This document shows, in pieces, positions 38,919 through 48,041 of a DNA stretch of 64,000 bases. The position numbers were made by a program, and so were the translations under genes. Origin of the DNA: Rubricoccus sp963708165 (lineage in GTDB: Bacteria > Bacteroidota > Rhodothermia > Rhodothermales > Rubricoccaceae); NCBI GenBank assembly GCA_963708165.1, contig OY970187.1, forward strand, positions 2,976,001-3,040,000, in the 5' to 3' direction. The notes beneath the pieces were generated by a model that worked only from the letters and a program-made list of their open reading frames with translations, made no database searches and had not been told where the DNA came from. The stretch's first letter is position 1. Each line of letters opens with the position of its first letter.

Positions 38919-39239
38919 ATGATGCCGCCAATCGCCGCTATTGCTACAGGGTTCGTCCTCGTCGCCGTCCCGGTGCTGATTCTGATGGTGATCTGGACGC
39001 TGGTGACGATGTGGCGTGTGGTTTTCCCCGACGACGAGTTGCCCTTCGACAAAGGAGTCGGCCGGGAGATTGCGAAGCGCCAGGGGAGGGCTGTGCCCGT
39101 CGAACTCGCGGACATTATGGAGGAGCAACGCCACCGCCCCGTGTGGCCTGTCATGCCGATGCGGGAGCGCGTCGAAGCTGAGGTCGAGGATGGAGCGCTC
39201 AGCTTGCTCCAGCAGGACCTCTGGCGTCGCCGCAACTGA
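38919..39239 (+). CDS. Small single-helix protein at the end of the oxidase operon
   Basis: 106 residues, one N-terminal membrane helix (AIATGFVLVAVPVLILMVIW), then a charged cytoplasmic-like tail (WRVVFPDDELPFDKGVGREI). Unknown family. Located 18 bases after coxD on the same strand and ending with repeat-derived LWRRR, it is the last gene of the run and may be a small oxidase or assembly subunit. Confidence 0.68.
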   Translation: MMPPIAAIATGFVLVAVPVLILMVIWTLVTMWRVVFPDDELPFDKGVGREIAKRQGRAVPVELADIMEEQRHRPVWPVMPMRERVEAEVEDGALSLLQQDLWRRRN

Positions 39240-39284
39240 GCCTCTGGCGTGCCGAGGTCATTTAACTCGGACGCCGCTACCCAC

Positions 39285-39290
39285 TAGCTT
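39285..39290 (+). promoter_or_regulatory. Putative -7 box (TAGCTT) of metF
   Basis: TAGCTT followed by G, 25 bases before the ATG, with TTTAAC about 18 bases upstream as a possible -33 element. One of several genes with this box 20-26 bases before the start. Confidence 0.5.
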
Positions 39291-39314
39291 GAGTCTCTCG
39301 CCAGAGGCTACGCC

Positions 39315-40271
39315 ATGAAAGTCATCGAGCACTACGAGCGCGCATCGGAGCCACTCATCTCCTACGAGATCATTCCGCCCAAGAGGGGGAGTTCTGTCGC
39401 CGATGTGCTGGAGATTGTGGAGGCTCTCAAGCCTTTCGATCCACCGTTCATAGACGTGACCAGTCATGCAGCGGAGGCGACGTACGATGAAATGCCGGAC
39501 GGCACCATAACGCGGCGGGTCAAGCGCAAGAGGCCGGGCACACTAGGACTGTGCGCCGCCATCCAGCACCGCTTCGGCATCGACGCTGTGCCGCATGTGT
39601 TGTGCCGTGGCTTTACACGCGAGGAGACGGAGGACGCGCTTATCGAACTCAACTACCTGGGCATCCACAACGTGCTGGCGGTCCGTGGCGACGATGTAAG
39701 TGTGCGCAAGCAGGAGAGGCCCGGACGGAGCAGCAATGCGTACGCTGAAGACCTGGTGCGCCAGATTTCAGCCATGAATGCTGGGGAGTACCTCGATGAA
39801 GGCCTGCTCGACGCTGCGCCGACAGACTTCTGCATCGGCGTTGGCGGCTATCCTGAAAAGCACGAGGAGGCACCGAACCGGACGTGGGACGTGCTCAACC
39901 TCAAACGCAAAGTGGAGGCTGGAGCGGATTACATCGTGACGCAGATGTTCTTCGACACGCCGCAGTACACCGACTTTGTGGAGCGCTGCCGCAATGTTGG
40001 AATCAATGTGCCAATCGTGCCCGGCCTCAAAATCCTGACGACCAAGCGCCACCTGCGCACGCTCCCTCGCACGTTCAAGGTGGAGATCCCGGAATCCCTG
40101 GCGGCCGAAGTGGAGGCAGCCGACGACGCCCATGTGCCCGACATCGGCATTGAGTGGGCGCGGCGGCAGTCCGAGGAGCTTCTGGCGGCGGGCGCACCGG
40201 GCATCCACTTCTACATTATGTCCAACCCGGCGCACGTGCAGCGCGTAGTCGAGCCGCTTCTTGCGGCCTAA
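39315..40271 (+). CDS. metF: 5,10-methylenetetrahydrofolate reductase
   Basis: 318 residues. FAD enzyme that reduces 5,10-methylene-THF to 5-methyl-THF for methionine synthesis. Motifs: SYEIIPPKRGSS (catalytic Glu), DVTSHAAEATYDE, HVLCRGFTREETEDAL, LNYLGIHNVLAVRGDD, KVEAGADYIVTQMFFDTPQY and VPIVPGLKILTT. The ATG at 39315 gives the family start. Together with the PLP enzyme near 3 kb it fits methionine/sulfur metabolism, although the two are not linked. Confidence 0.95.
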   Translation: MKVIEHYERASEPLISYEIIPPKRGSSVADVLEIVEALKPFDPPFIDVTSHAAEATYDEMPDGTITRRVKRKRPGTLGLCAAIQHRFGIDAVPHVLCRGFTREETEDALIELNYLGIHNVLAVRGDDVSVRKQERPGRSSNAYAEDLVRQISAMNAGEYLDEGLLDAAPTDFCIGVGGYPEKHEEAPNRTWDVLNLKRKVEAGADYIVTQMFFDTPQYTDFVERCRNVGINVPIVPGLKILTTKRHLRTLPRTFKVEIPESLAAEVEAADDAHVPDIGIEWARRQSEELLAAGAPGIHFYIMSNPAHVQRVVEPLLAA

Positions 40272-40290
40272 GCCTCTGGCGCCAGAGGCT
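40271..40290. repeat. Perfect 20-bp iterated palindrome at the metF stop
   Basis: AGCCTCTGGCGCCAGAGGCT, beginning at the last base of the metF TAA stop codon. It is a good example of the palindrome immediately following a stop codon. Confidence 0.88.
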
Positions 40291-40360
40291 AAAGTATCAG
40301 TCAGATACAGGAACGCCAGAGACGGACGAGAGCCTCTGGCGCTGAATAGGGGAGACGCTT

Positions 40361-40651
40361 CTACTTCCGCCTGAGGCGAGCCTTGTAACGGAGGACGCGG
40401 CGCTTCATCTGCCGCACGGCCTCATCGACCGCAGACTCGTGCGTGGCCGCGTCGGCGCTGGCGGTCAGGGTCTGGCGGTAAACGCGGAGAGCTACTTCAG
40501 CTTGCTTGCTGCCGGATTCTTCCGCGAGTACGACGCGGGGATCGTGGATGCCATCGTAGAGTTTGTCGAGGCTGCCCATCTGCTTGGCGATGTGCGCGCG
40601 GAGGCCATCACTGGCGTCGAACTGTCGGGCGGTAATGCGGGGTTGTGGCAT
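40361..40651 (-). CDS. hpf: Ribosome hibernation promoting factor (short HPF/RaiA)
   Basis: 96 residues, the short form. Binds the 30S decoding site and silences ribosomes under starvation. Family features: RQFDASDGLRAHIAKQMGSL then DKLYDG, VALRVYRQTLTASADAATHE and the basic C-terminus DEAVRQMKRRVLRYKARLRR. No C-terminal dimerisation domain of long HPF. Confidence 0.93.
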   Translation of the reverse strand: MPQPRITARQFDASDGLRAHIAKQMGSLDKLYDGIHDPRVVLAEESGSKQAEVALRVYRQTLTASADAATHESAVDEAVRQMKRRVLRYKARLRRK

Positions 40652-40797
40652 GTCCGGAAATAGGCTCGTGAACAGAAAACGGCGCGCGAGCTCGTCCTGG
40701 GTTCACGCCGTCTGCATAAGTAGGGCGCAGGTGCCGCAAACGCAAGTGAATCCGGCCGTTGCGCCTCTGGCGTCACCCGAAAGCTCGGTCATAGGCT

Positions 40798-41250
40798 TTA
40801 GCTCGCGAGATAGCGGTCTTCGAGCGCTCGCATAACCGCGCGTTCCTCATCGGTCGCGTCGTCGTAACCGACGAGGTGCAAGAGTCCGTGCGCGACGTAG
40901 CGCAGCGCTTCACCCTCGAACGACGCGCCGACCTCTGGCGCGACCTCGCGCGCGGTATCCAGATCGACGTACACCTCGCCTTCGATCTGGCCTCTGGCGC
41001 GACCCTCCTCATCGAGAGGAAACGAGACGACATCGGTTTCCCAGTCGTGACCCAGCCACTCGCGGTTGAGGTCGTGCACGAGGACATGATCGCCCAGAAT
41101 GACGCCGACCTCTCGCCATGTCACGTTTTCGCCCGTCGCGATTCGCTGCGCGACGGCCAAAACTTCTGTCTCTGGCAGGGTCAAGGTCTCGTGTTCCTGA
41201 AACACTTCGATCCCGCCAGAGGCTAGATCGTGCGAGGCCTCTGGCGCCAC
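40798..41250 (-). CDS. ybeY: Endoribonuclease YbeY (rRNA maturation)
   Basis: 150 residues from a GTG that overlaps the stop of the upstream gene (TAGTG), which supports this start over a GTG at 41215. Zinc-dependent RNase for 16S rRNA 3' processing and ribosome quality control. The motif HGLLHLVGYDD has the first two His ligands but Asp instead of the third His, a substitution I associate with Bacteroidota homologues. Other marks: VHDLNREWLGHDWETDVVSF. The first 14 residues are largely encoded by two repeat half-sites (APEA, ASG), so the N-terminus is unusual. Confidence 0.9.
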   Translation of the reverse strand: MAPEASHDLASGGIEVFQEHETLTLPETEVLAVAQRIATGENVTWREVGVILGDHVLVHDLNREWLGHDWETDVVSFPLDEEGRARGQIEGEVYVDLDTAREVAPEVGASFEGEALRYVAHGLLHLVGYDDATDEERAVMRALEDRYLAS

Positions 41251-41660
41251 TATTCGAACATCGTCTCGCCGAGGGAAAGCACAACGGCACTTTGCATTAC
41301 CTCGGGCGAGAGCGAGGTAAAGTCGGCGGAGAGCAAGCGCTCCGGTACGTTGGCGTAGAGGGAGCAGCCTGCACCACTCTCGACGACGAGACCGCTTACG
41401 CGCTCACCCTCGCGGGCCATGAACAGGGCTTCGCCCAATTCTTCTGAGGCAACGACGGTTTCGCAGCCCTGAAGCTGAAGGTGCGCGACCTGGCTGTAGA
41501 CGGTAATGAGCGAGCCGTCTTCTGTCGACATGATCTCCAACACGAGCGTGCGGCCGCTGGCGGCGTCGGAAAGCGAAAACCGGACGAGGCCGCCCTCGTG
41601 CTCTGGGGCTACGCCCAGCGCGCTGGCGATGCGGTCGAAGTCAGCGGGGGAGAGGGCCAT
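41250..41660 (-). CDS. Small cytoplasmic protein of unknown function
   Basis: 136 residues, acidic, no signal peptide or membrane helix. N-terminal helix PADFDRIASALGV, then a beta-rich domain (GRTLVLEIMSTEDGSLITVY and QLQGCETVVASEELGEALFM). It has the size and feel of a small alpha-beta sensor or chaperone-like domain, but I recognise no family. Translationally coupled to ybeY by a one-base stop/start overlap, so a link to ribosome maturation is possible. Confidence 0.72.
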   Translation of the reverse strand: MALSPADFDRIASALGVAPEHEGGLVRFSLSDAASGRTLVLEIMSTEDGSLITVYSQVAHLQLQGCETVVASEELGEALFMAREGERVSGLVVESGAGCSLYANVPERLLSADFTSLSPEVMQSAVVLSLGETMFE

Positions 41661-41683
41661 GCGTGCGGCGGAGTGCGTGGCGG

Positions 41684-41689
41684 AAGGTA
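41684..41689 (-). promoter_or_regulatory. Putative -7 box (TACCTT) of the gene pair ending in ybeY
   Basis: Minus strand TACCTT 24 bases before the ATG at 41660. The distance matches other promoter boxes in the window. Confidence 0.45.
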
Positions 41690-41751
41690 CGCCTCGGGTA
41701 ACGTGGGGTCTCGCCAGAGGCGAGGCGTGAAAACCAGTCGGCCGCCAGAGG

Positions 41752-44655
41752 CTAGTTGACGGGAGCAGGCTGTTCCGCGGGAGCGGGTGCAGCCTCTGGC
41801 GGTGCGTTCATGGCTTCGGCCTGTCGGCGGAAGTCGTCGGCGGACTGGCGTATGGCAGGGTCGCCGACTTTCTGCGCGAGACGGTTCGAGAACTCAGCTG
41901 CAGCGTCGAAGGCTTCCCCCGTCATGTAGGCCATCTGAACGAGCTGGATGTACTGAAGCGCTGTCTGCTGCTCGCTCTGTGTCGAGGCGGCGTCGAAGCG
42001 CGCCAGAGCCTGATCTTCGGCGCTCTGCATCGTGCGCACGAGGGCTTCTTTGTCCCCGAGCACGCTGTACGCCTCGGCGAGGGTGTAGAGGCTCGCGAAG
42101 GACGCCGGAACGATGGTGGCCGGGATCTCGGTGTCCATGCGCGCGAGGAGCGCGCGTGCGGCATCGCTCTGTCCTTTCTCGGCCAGGCCGCTGGCGAGAC
42201 TGCCGACCGTGCGGCGGTAGCTGTCGGCCATGCTTCTGGCGTTCTGGTCCAGGTACACGTCCGGGTCCGCGAGGCCGGAGAACTTGAACTTGCTCAGCCG
42301 CTCCTGTGCGATCTGGGGCACCACGTATCCATCCGGTCCGACGCCCGGACGCTGGATCGGTACGACACGACGCGCGAGGCCTTCGTTCTGGAAGAACGGC
42401 TGCAGGTCTAGTTCGGAGTCCGGCCCGACCGTCGAGGCGAAGTAGATGGGACGCTCCCAGCCTTGCTCTGCATTCGCTTTCAGAATGTCTAGCACAGCAA
42501 TGTCCGCCACGTAGAGCACGCTCCGGTCCTGCGAGACGCGTCGCCCGTTGATCTGCCAGCGCATCTCGCTCGGCAGCGTCTCGGGCGCGATGCGGCCTGC
42601 GACCGTTTCATCGAGCAGCCTCTGGCGGTCGACAGGTAGCGTGTATTCACCTGCGCGGAAGTCGTAGAGCGGCTGAATGCTCTCCACTTGCGCATCGGTC
42701 AGCGTAAACGGCAGCGGCGCGCTGTCGCGGCTGTACTGGTTTTTCAGCTGCTTGATGTACCACGTCGTGTTGAGAAGCGACAGGTTGACGACGCGCACAT
42801 CGCGGCGCACGCCCATGACCTCTTGCAGGTACCACAGCGGGAAGGTGTCGTTGTCGCCGTTGGTGAAGAGAATGGCGTTCGGAGCCGTGCTCTCCAGCAT
42901 GTTGCGCGCGAAGTCGGTCGCGATGCGGCGGCCGGAGCGGTCGTGGTCGTCGTAATTCTCGACGGCCATCCAGCCCGGCACGGCCACGAACACGAGCGCG
43001 GCCACCGCCAGAGGCGCCCAGCGTTGCAGCGCCGCGCTATTCTTCAGGGCCTCCGCCGTGAGCTGCACCAAGCCTGTGGCCCCAATGCCGATCCACAGCG
43101 AAAAGGCGAAGAACGCGCCGACGTACGAGTAGTCGCGTTCGCGCGGCTGCATCGGCGTCTGGTTGAGATAGACGATGATGCCGATCCCGGAGACGAGGAA
43201 GAGAATGAACACGGCGAACGACCGCCGCCAATCTTTCTGGGTGTGGAATGCGAGCCCGAGTAATCCCAGCAAGAGCGGTAGCCCCCAATAGGCGTTCTGC
43301 CCAGCCCGTTCGCTCGGTGTCAGCCCGATGGTGTCAGCCTTTTGCCATGGGAACGCGATCCACCCTGCGTCCTGCGTATCCGCTGACTTCCCAGTGAACT
43401 GCCACATGAAGTACCGCCCGAACATGTGCCCGAGCTGGTAGCGGATGAAATAGTCGCCGTCGCCGTTGTACTCGTTGTAGACCCGGATGTGGTTGGGATC
43501 GGGGGAGTAGCGCCGCGGAAACAGCTCCTCGTCCTGGAACGGCTCGCCAGAGGCGGTGTAGCGGACGGGGCTGTCGAAGTTGGCACCCCTGAGCAGCGGC
43601 GTGGAGCCAAACTGCTCGCGCTTGAGGTAGCTCACGATGGCGTCCGCCGTCTCCGGGTCGTTCTCGTCGATCGGCGGATCGGCGGCGGAGCGGATAAAGA
43701 TGACCGCGTACGACGAGTATCCGATGATGACGACCGTCGCCGAGAGCGCGATGAGGTTCGCCAGAGGCCGGCTGTTCTTTTGCGTCCACCAGACCGCGGC
43801 GGCGAGAAGCGCCACGATGAAGAAGAGGAAGAACAACGGCGATCCAACGGCCGCTGCCATCGTGGGCAGCCACTGCACCACGCCGGGGTAGATGGCAACG
43901 AAGATGACCGCCGCGACCACGCCTGTGGCCCCCATCATGAGCACCCCTTTTCCGGTCGTCCACTCCTCGCGCTCCACCTTCTCGTAGTAGACGATGAGCG
44001 CGACGAAGAACAGCGCGAGCACGTTGAGCAGGTGGACGCCGATGGCGAGGCCGAAGAGATACGCGATGGCGACGAGCAGTCGGTCTGCGTGGAGCCCGAA
44101 TGGGTGATCGCCTCTGGCGCGGATGCTCGCTTCCTCCTCGCGCGTGCGCTCGCGCCAGACGAGGGCGAGCCACACGACCGCCGCTGTGAAGAGCATCGAC
44201 ATGCCGTAGACCTCGGCCTCGACCGCGTTAAACCAGAACGAGTCGGTGGCGGCAAACGTCAGAGCGCCGATGACGCCGCCCGCGTTGGCAGCCGTGCGCT
44301 GCCAGCCCTGCCAGGCCTCTGGCGAGCCCAGCCAGACGCGGGCCAAGCGCACGAGGACGAGGTGCGTGAGCAAAACCGTGGCCGCGCTACTGAGGACCGA
44401 GACGAGGTTGACCGCAAACGCGATGGGCTCAGGCGAGAATGCCGAGAACAGCGGCGCGAACATCGCGAAAAAGCGCCCCACGATCATGTAGAACGGCGCC
44501 CCCGGCGGGTGACTCACCTGCAGCCCGTGCGAGATGGCGATGAACTCGCCAGAGTCCCAGAACGGGGACGTCTCGGCCATCGAGGCGAGGTAGAGGACGA
44601 GGGCGTAGACGAAGACGCCTGCCGCGACGAGGCGGTCGAGTTGCTTCCCGGACAT
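41752..44655 (-). CDS. DUF2723 polytopic membrane protein with C-terminal soluble domain
   Basis: 967 residues. N-terminal DUF2723 region (GT-C-like glycosyltransferase fold) with the family segment PFWDSGEFIAISHGLQVSHP followed by PGAPFYMIVGRFFAMF, about twelve helices to residue 540, then a soluble C-terminal part that includes GDNDTFPLWYLQEVMGVRRD and TPR-like helices near the end. The acidic ASETS/DSGEF loop suggests a lipid-linked sugar donor, as in protein O-mannosyltransferase relatives, but substrate and acceptor are unknown. A TAGCTT box lies 55 bases upstream. Confidence 0.9.
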   Translation of the reverse strand: MSGKQLDRLVAAGVFVYALVLYLASMAETSPFWDSGEFIAISHGLQVSHPPGAPFYMIVGRFFAMFAPLFSAFSPEPIAFAVNLVSVLSSAATVLLTHLVLVRLARVWLGSPEAWQGWQRTAANAGGVIGALTFAATDSFWFNAVEAEVYGMSMLFTAAVVWLALVWRERTREEEASIRARGDHPFGLHADRLLVAIAYLFGLAIGVHLLNVLALFFVALIVYYEKVEREEWTTGKGVLMMGATGVVAAVIFVAIYPGVVQWLPTMAAAVGSPLFFLFFIVALLAAAVWWTQKNSRPLANLIALSATVVIIGYSSYAVIFIRSAADPPIDENDPETADAIVSYLKREQFGSTPLLRGANFDSPVRYTASGEPFQDEELFPRRYSPDPNHIRVYNEYNGDGDYFIRYQLGHMFGRYFMWQFTGKSADTQDAGWIAFPWQKADTIGLTPSERAGQNAYWGLPLLLGLLGLAFHTQKDWRRSFAVFILFLVSGIGIIVYLNQTPMQPRERDYSYVGAFFAFSLWIGIGATGLVQLTAEALKNSAALQRWAPLAVAALVFVAVPGWMAVENYDDHDRSGRRIATDFARNMLESTAPNAILFTNGDNDTFPLWYLQEVMGVRRDVRVVNLSLLNTTWYIKQLKNQYSRDSAPLPFTLTDAQVESIQPLYDFRAGEYTLPVDRQRLLDETVAGRIAPETLPSEMRWQINGRRVSQDRSVLYVADIAVLDILKANAEQGWERPIYFASTVGPDSELDLQPFFQNEGLARRVVPIQRPGVGPDGYVVPQIAQERLSKFKFSGLADPDVYLDQNARSMADSYRRTVGSLASGLAEKGQSDAARALLARMDTEIPATIVPASFASLYTLAEAYSVLGDKEALVRTMQSAEDQALARFDAASTQSEQQTALQYIQLVQMAYMTGEAFDAAAEFSNRLAQKVGDPAIRQSADDFRRQAEAMNAPPEAAPAPAEQPAPVN

Positions 44656-44709
44656 GCAGGGGGGCCTGAGGTCGAAAATCGGAGGGTGACGCGGATTTTG
44701 CGCCGCCGG

Positions 44710-44715
44710 AAGCTA
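44710..44715 (-). promoter_or_regulatory. Putative -7 box (TAGCTT) of the DUF2723 gene
   Basis: Minus strand TAGCTT followed by CC, 55 bases before the ATG at 44655. An outward-type iterated palindrome lies about 20-25 bases further upstream. Confidence 0.4.
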
Positions 44716-44788
44716 ACCCCGCGCGCCAGCTTCTTCGTGCCCCGCCAGAGGCCTCTGGCGAGGGATCTGTGCCTCTGGCGACAGAGGC

Positions 44789-46024
44789 TCACAGCCGCGC
44801 GAGTGCCTCGGCGGCGATCTTGCGCCCGATGGCGAGCGACGCCGTGGCCGCGGGCGACGGCGCGTTGATGACGTGGACGGCGCGCCGCGTCGTCTCGACA
44901 ACAAAGTCGTCGGCCAGCGAGCCGTCCGGACGGACGGCCTGCGCCCTCACGCCCGCTTCGCCGCGGGTCACGTGCTCGCGCTTGAGATCCGGCACCAGTC
45001 GCCGCGCCGCGCGCCAGAACGCGCTCAGGCTGACGGAGCGGCCCAGCTCTCCCAGACCCATGCGCCAGTGCTGCAGGGCGAACGTGCGGAAGCCTCTGGC
45101 GCCGAGCGACTCCGCCAGGTCGCGCAGGTCGAGCGTGCCGAGCGAGTAGCCCTCGCGCGCGAACGCCAGCGCCGCACTCGGCCCGGCGTGGACGTGCCCG
45201 TCGACGGAGCGCGTGAGGTGAACGCCGAGGAACGGAAACGCCGGGTCCGGGACCGGATAGATCAGGCCGCGCACCAACCCGTGTGCCTCTGGCGCGAGGT
45301 CCGCGTACTCGCCACGGAACGGAACGAGTAGCGCCTCTGGCGCGACGCCGAAGTGCCGCGCGATGCGGTCGGCGTAAAGCCCGGCACAGTTGATGAGCAC
45401 GTCTGCTTCCACCGGACTCGCCTCGGTCTCGACGACCACGCCAGAGGCGGTCTCGCGCCCTCCGGTCACGGCCACACCGGTCTGGATCTCGACGCCCGCT
45501 TCTCGCAGGTCGTCTGCCAGGGCTCGCGAGACGACGCCGTAGTCCACCACCCCGGTCTCGGGCACCCACAGCGCGCCGACGCCCGCCACGTGCGGCTCGC
45601 GCTCGCGCATCTGTTCCGGGCCGATGCGCTCCGCCTCGACGCCGTTCTCGGCCGCGCGGACACTCAGTGCTTCCAGCCTCGGGATCTCCTCTGGCGTGAC
45701 CGCCACGACGAGCTTGCCGCAGCGTTTCCACGCGATGCCTTTCGTGCTGCAGAACGCCTCCATCTCGGCCTTGCCCTCGCGGCACAGCCGCGCCTTGCGC
45801 GAGCCGGGGCGGTAGTACAGGCCCGCGTGGATCACGCCCGAGTTGCGCCCGGTCTGGTGCGTCGCGACGGCGCTCTCCTTTTCCAGAATCGTGATCGCCA
45901 GCGGCTCGCCGCTGGCGACGAGAGCCCGCGCGGTCGCAAGCCCCACGATGCCGCCGCCGATGATGACGACGCGGCGCGGCTGAGAGCCTCTGGCGCCAGA
46001 GGTAAAAGAGCGAGGTGCGTTCAT
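44789..46024 (-). CDS. lhgO: L-2-hydroxyglutarate oxidase-like FAD oxidoreductase
   Basis: 411 residues from ATG 46024 (MNAPRSFTSGARG); the frame is open far upstream because of the abgT frameshift, but that is not coding. DAO-type FAD fold: dinucleotide motif RVVIIGGGIVGLATARAL, then THQTGRNSGVIHAGLYY, GVVDYGVVSRALADD, DVLINCAGLYADRIA and a C-terminal VINAPSPAATASLAIG. The SGVIHAGLYYRPGS segment is typical of L-2-hydroxyglutarate dehydrogenase/oxidase. Oxidises L-2-hydroxyglutarate to 2-oxoglutarate. The N-terminal SGARGS is repeat-derived and precedes the real fold. Confidence 0.88.
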   Translation of the reverse strand: MNAPRSFTSGARGSQPRRVVIIGGGIVGLATARALVASGEPLAITILEKESAVATHQTGRNSGVIHAGLYYRPGSRKARLCREGKAEMEAFCSTKGIAWKRCGKLVVAVTPEEIPRLEALSVRAAENGVEAERIGPEQMREREPHVAGVGALWVPETGVVDYGVVSRALADDLREAGVEIQTGVAVTGGRETASGVVVETEASPVEADVLINCAGLYADRIARHFGVAPEALLVPFRGEYADLAPEAHGLVRGLIYPVPDPAFPFLGVHLTRSVDGHVHAGPSAALAFAREGYSLGTLDLRDLAESLGARGFRTFALQHWRMGLGELGRSVSLSAFWRAARRLVPDLKREHVTRGEAGVRAQAVRPDGSLADDFVVETTRRAVHVINAPSPAATASLAIGRKIAAEALARL

Positions 46025-46284
46025 GCCGCAAGTATCGGCAGGATCGCGGTGGTCCGAAGCGCGACGGTCCCGCTGCTCCGTCAGACGCCTCCGGTGAGCG
46101 CTAGGCGAGGACCGCGCAAGCCTCTGGCACGGGGCAGGCATCGGCGCTGCGACCGTGCCACGGTGCTCGGTAGGGACACCATGCATGGTGTCCCTACGGT
46201 GCCACGCTGGGCCTCTGGCGCCAGAGGCGAGTGGGATCAGCTTTACCCGGAACCCGGAACCCGCGCGGAGCGCGCCGCCAGAGG
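46025..46284. repeat. Mixed repeat cluster between lhgO and abgT
   Basis: No gene. Contains a 28-bp perfect palindrome (46170-46197), the iterated palindrome (46211-46228), and a short tandem of CCCGGAA (46246-46259) followed by GCGCGG and a half-site at 46271-46280. The last part matches the composite element at 58817-58899. Confidence 0.8.
46170..46197. repeat. 28-bp perfect palindrome with ATGCAT centre
   Basis: Each arm reads GTAGGGACACC flanking ATGCAT. Different from the iterated element. No T-tract and no transposase nearby. It resembles palindromes of the GTAGGG...CCCTAC type that I recall as dispersed intergenic elements in several phyla, but I cannot confirm copy number here. Confidence 0.85.
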
Positions 46285-48004
46285 CTACGGCGTGTAGAAC
46301 GTCGGCGCCTCCGGGCCGACCGGCAGGCCCAGGCCGAACACCCAGAGGTAGAACAGCGCAATCCAGCCGATGAGGAAGAAAATGGTGTACGGCAGCATCA
46401 TCGCCACCATCGTGCCCACGCCCGCCTTGCGGTCGTAGCGCACGACGAACGCGAGGATCAGCCCGAAGTAGCTCATCATGGGCGTGATGATGTTCGTCGT
46501 CGAGTCGCCGATGCGGTACGCGGCCTGGATGACCTCGGGCGAGAAGCCGATCAGCATTAGCATCGGTACGAAGATGGGCGCGGTCACGGCCCACTGTGCA
46601 CTCGCGCTGCCCAGCATAAGGTTGACCACGCAGCACATCAGAATGAACGGGATGAACACGAGCGGTCCGGTGAGGTTTGCCGCCTCCAGGCCACTGGCGC
46701 CGGTCACGGCGAGGATCGCGCCCAGGTTGGTCCAGCCAAAGAAGGCCACGAACTGCGCCGCGAAGAACACGAGCACGATGTAGAGCCCGAGCGTGGACAT
46801 GGACTTTGCCATGCCGTCTACCACGTCCTTGTCGCTTTTTACGCTCCCCGTAACCCATCCGTAGACCACGCCTGGGACGAGGAAGAACACGAAGATCAGC
46901 GCCACGATGCCGCGCAGAAACGGACTTCTCAGCACGTCGCCTGTGTCCGGGTCGCGCAACACGCCCCACTCGGGCACAATGGTCAGCGCAAAGAGCGCGA
47001 TCACGCCCAGAGATCGCGAGCCCGGCCATCTTCAGCCCGCGCACCTCGCGCGGCGCCAGAGGCTCCATCCGTGGCGGCGGCACGTCGTCGCCCGCCTTGG
47101 ACGGGTCGTAGGTGCCGAGCTGCGGCTCTACAAACCGGTGCGTCACCCATGTGCCCAGCCCCGCGATCATAAACGTGCTGACGGCCATGAAGTAGTAGTT
47201 CACCGCCGCGTGCACCTCGTATGTCGGGTCGATGAGCTGCGCGGCCTCTTGCGTGATGCCCGCCAAGAGCGGGTCCACGGTCCCGATGAGCAGGTTGGCC
47301 GAGTAGCCACCCGACACGCCCGCGAACGCCGCCGCGAGCCCCGCCAGAGGATGCCGCCCCAGCGCGTGGAAGACGACCGCCGCCAGAGGAATCAGGACGA
47401 CGTAGCCCATCTCGCTCGCGGTGTTGGAGAGGATGCCGCCGAACACGACCGCGAACGTCATCAGCCGCGCCGGCGCCTTTTGCACGAGCAGCCGGATGCC
47501 CGCTGTGAGCAAGCCCGAGTGCTCGGCGACGCCCACGCCCAGAAGTGCCACCAGCACCGTTCCAAGCGGCACGAAGCTCGTGAAGTTGGTCACCAGGTTG
47601 CTCACGATCATGCGCAGTCCGTCGCCGGTCATCAGGCTCACCGCACGGATCATGCCGTCGTCGGCGCGGCCGCCGGAGCCCACCGGGCGCGGGTCTTCCA
47701 CGGCCAGGTCCAGCCACCCCGCGATGCCGCTGATGAGCACGACCGCGAAGGCGAACAGCGCGAAGAGCGTCACCGGGTGGGGAAGCAGGTTGCCCAGCCA
47801 CTCGACGGTTTTGAGAAAGCGGCTGAACCACCCTCGGTCGGCGTCGCCAAGCGGCGTTTGCTCGCCGGGCGCGTGGTCGGGCACGGGTGCGGGCGCGTGC
47901 GGAAACTCCTCGGGTGCGTTGGCCGCCTCTGGCGCGGGATCGGGCACGCGGCCGGCTGCGCCGCCGGGCTCACGGTCGTCGGGGGAGGGGGGACGGTCAG
48001 ACAT
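46285..48004 (-). CDS. AbgT-family transporter (apparent frameshift)
   Basis: About 573 residues when read across a one-base insertion near 47011. N-terminal hydrophilic extension of about 50 residues (repeat-derived PAPEAANAPEE), then helices WLGNLLPHPVTLFALFAFAV, TSFVPLGTVLVALLGVGVAE and HPLAGLAAAFAGVSGGYSAN then LLIGTVDPLLAGITQEAA, typical of AbgT. After the shift: GVIALFALTIVPEWG, VFFAAQFVAFFGWTNLGAIL and GDSTTNIITPMMSYFGLILA. AbgT proteins move p-aminobenzoyl-glutamate or act as drug exporters. Dropping one base in TCTGGGCG restores GLAILGVIALF. A TATCTT box preceded by a palindrome lies 23 bases upstream. Confidence 0.85.
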
Positions 48005-48026
48005 ACGGGCGTGGGGAACGAGCGGG

Positions 48027-48032
48027 AAGATA
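48027..48032 (-). promoter_or_regulatory. Putative -7 box (TATCTT) of abgT
   Basis: Minus strand TATCTT 23 bases before the ATG at 48004. The perfect iterated palindrome at 48042-48059 ends nine bases upstream of the box. Confidence 0.55.
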
Positions 48033-48041
48033 TTCGGCGCA

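Noticed and set aside
44789..48004. A 1071-residue transporter-oxidoreductase fusion
   Set aside because: The abgT frame is lost at 47011 and the Arg-rich middle is out of frame. LhgO has its own start at 46024, and the real abgT continues in another frame.
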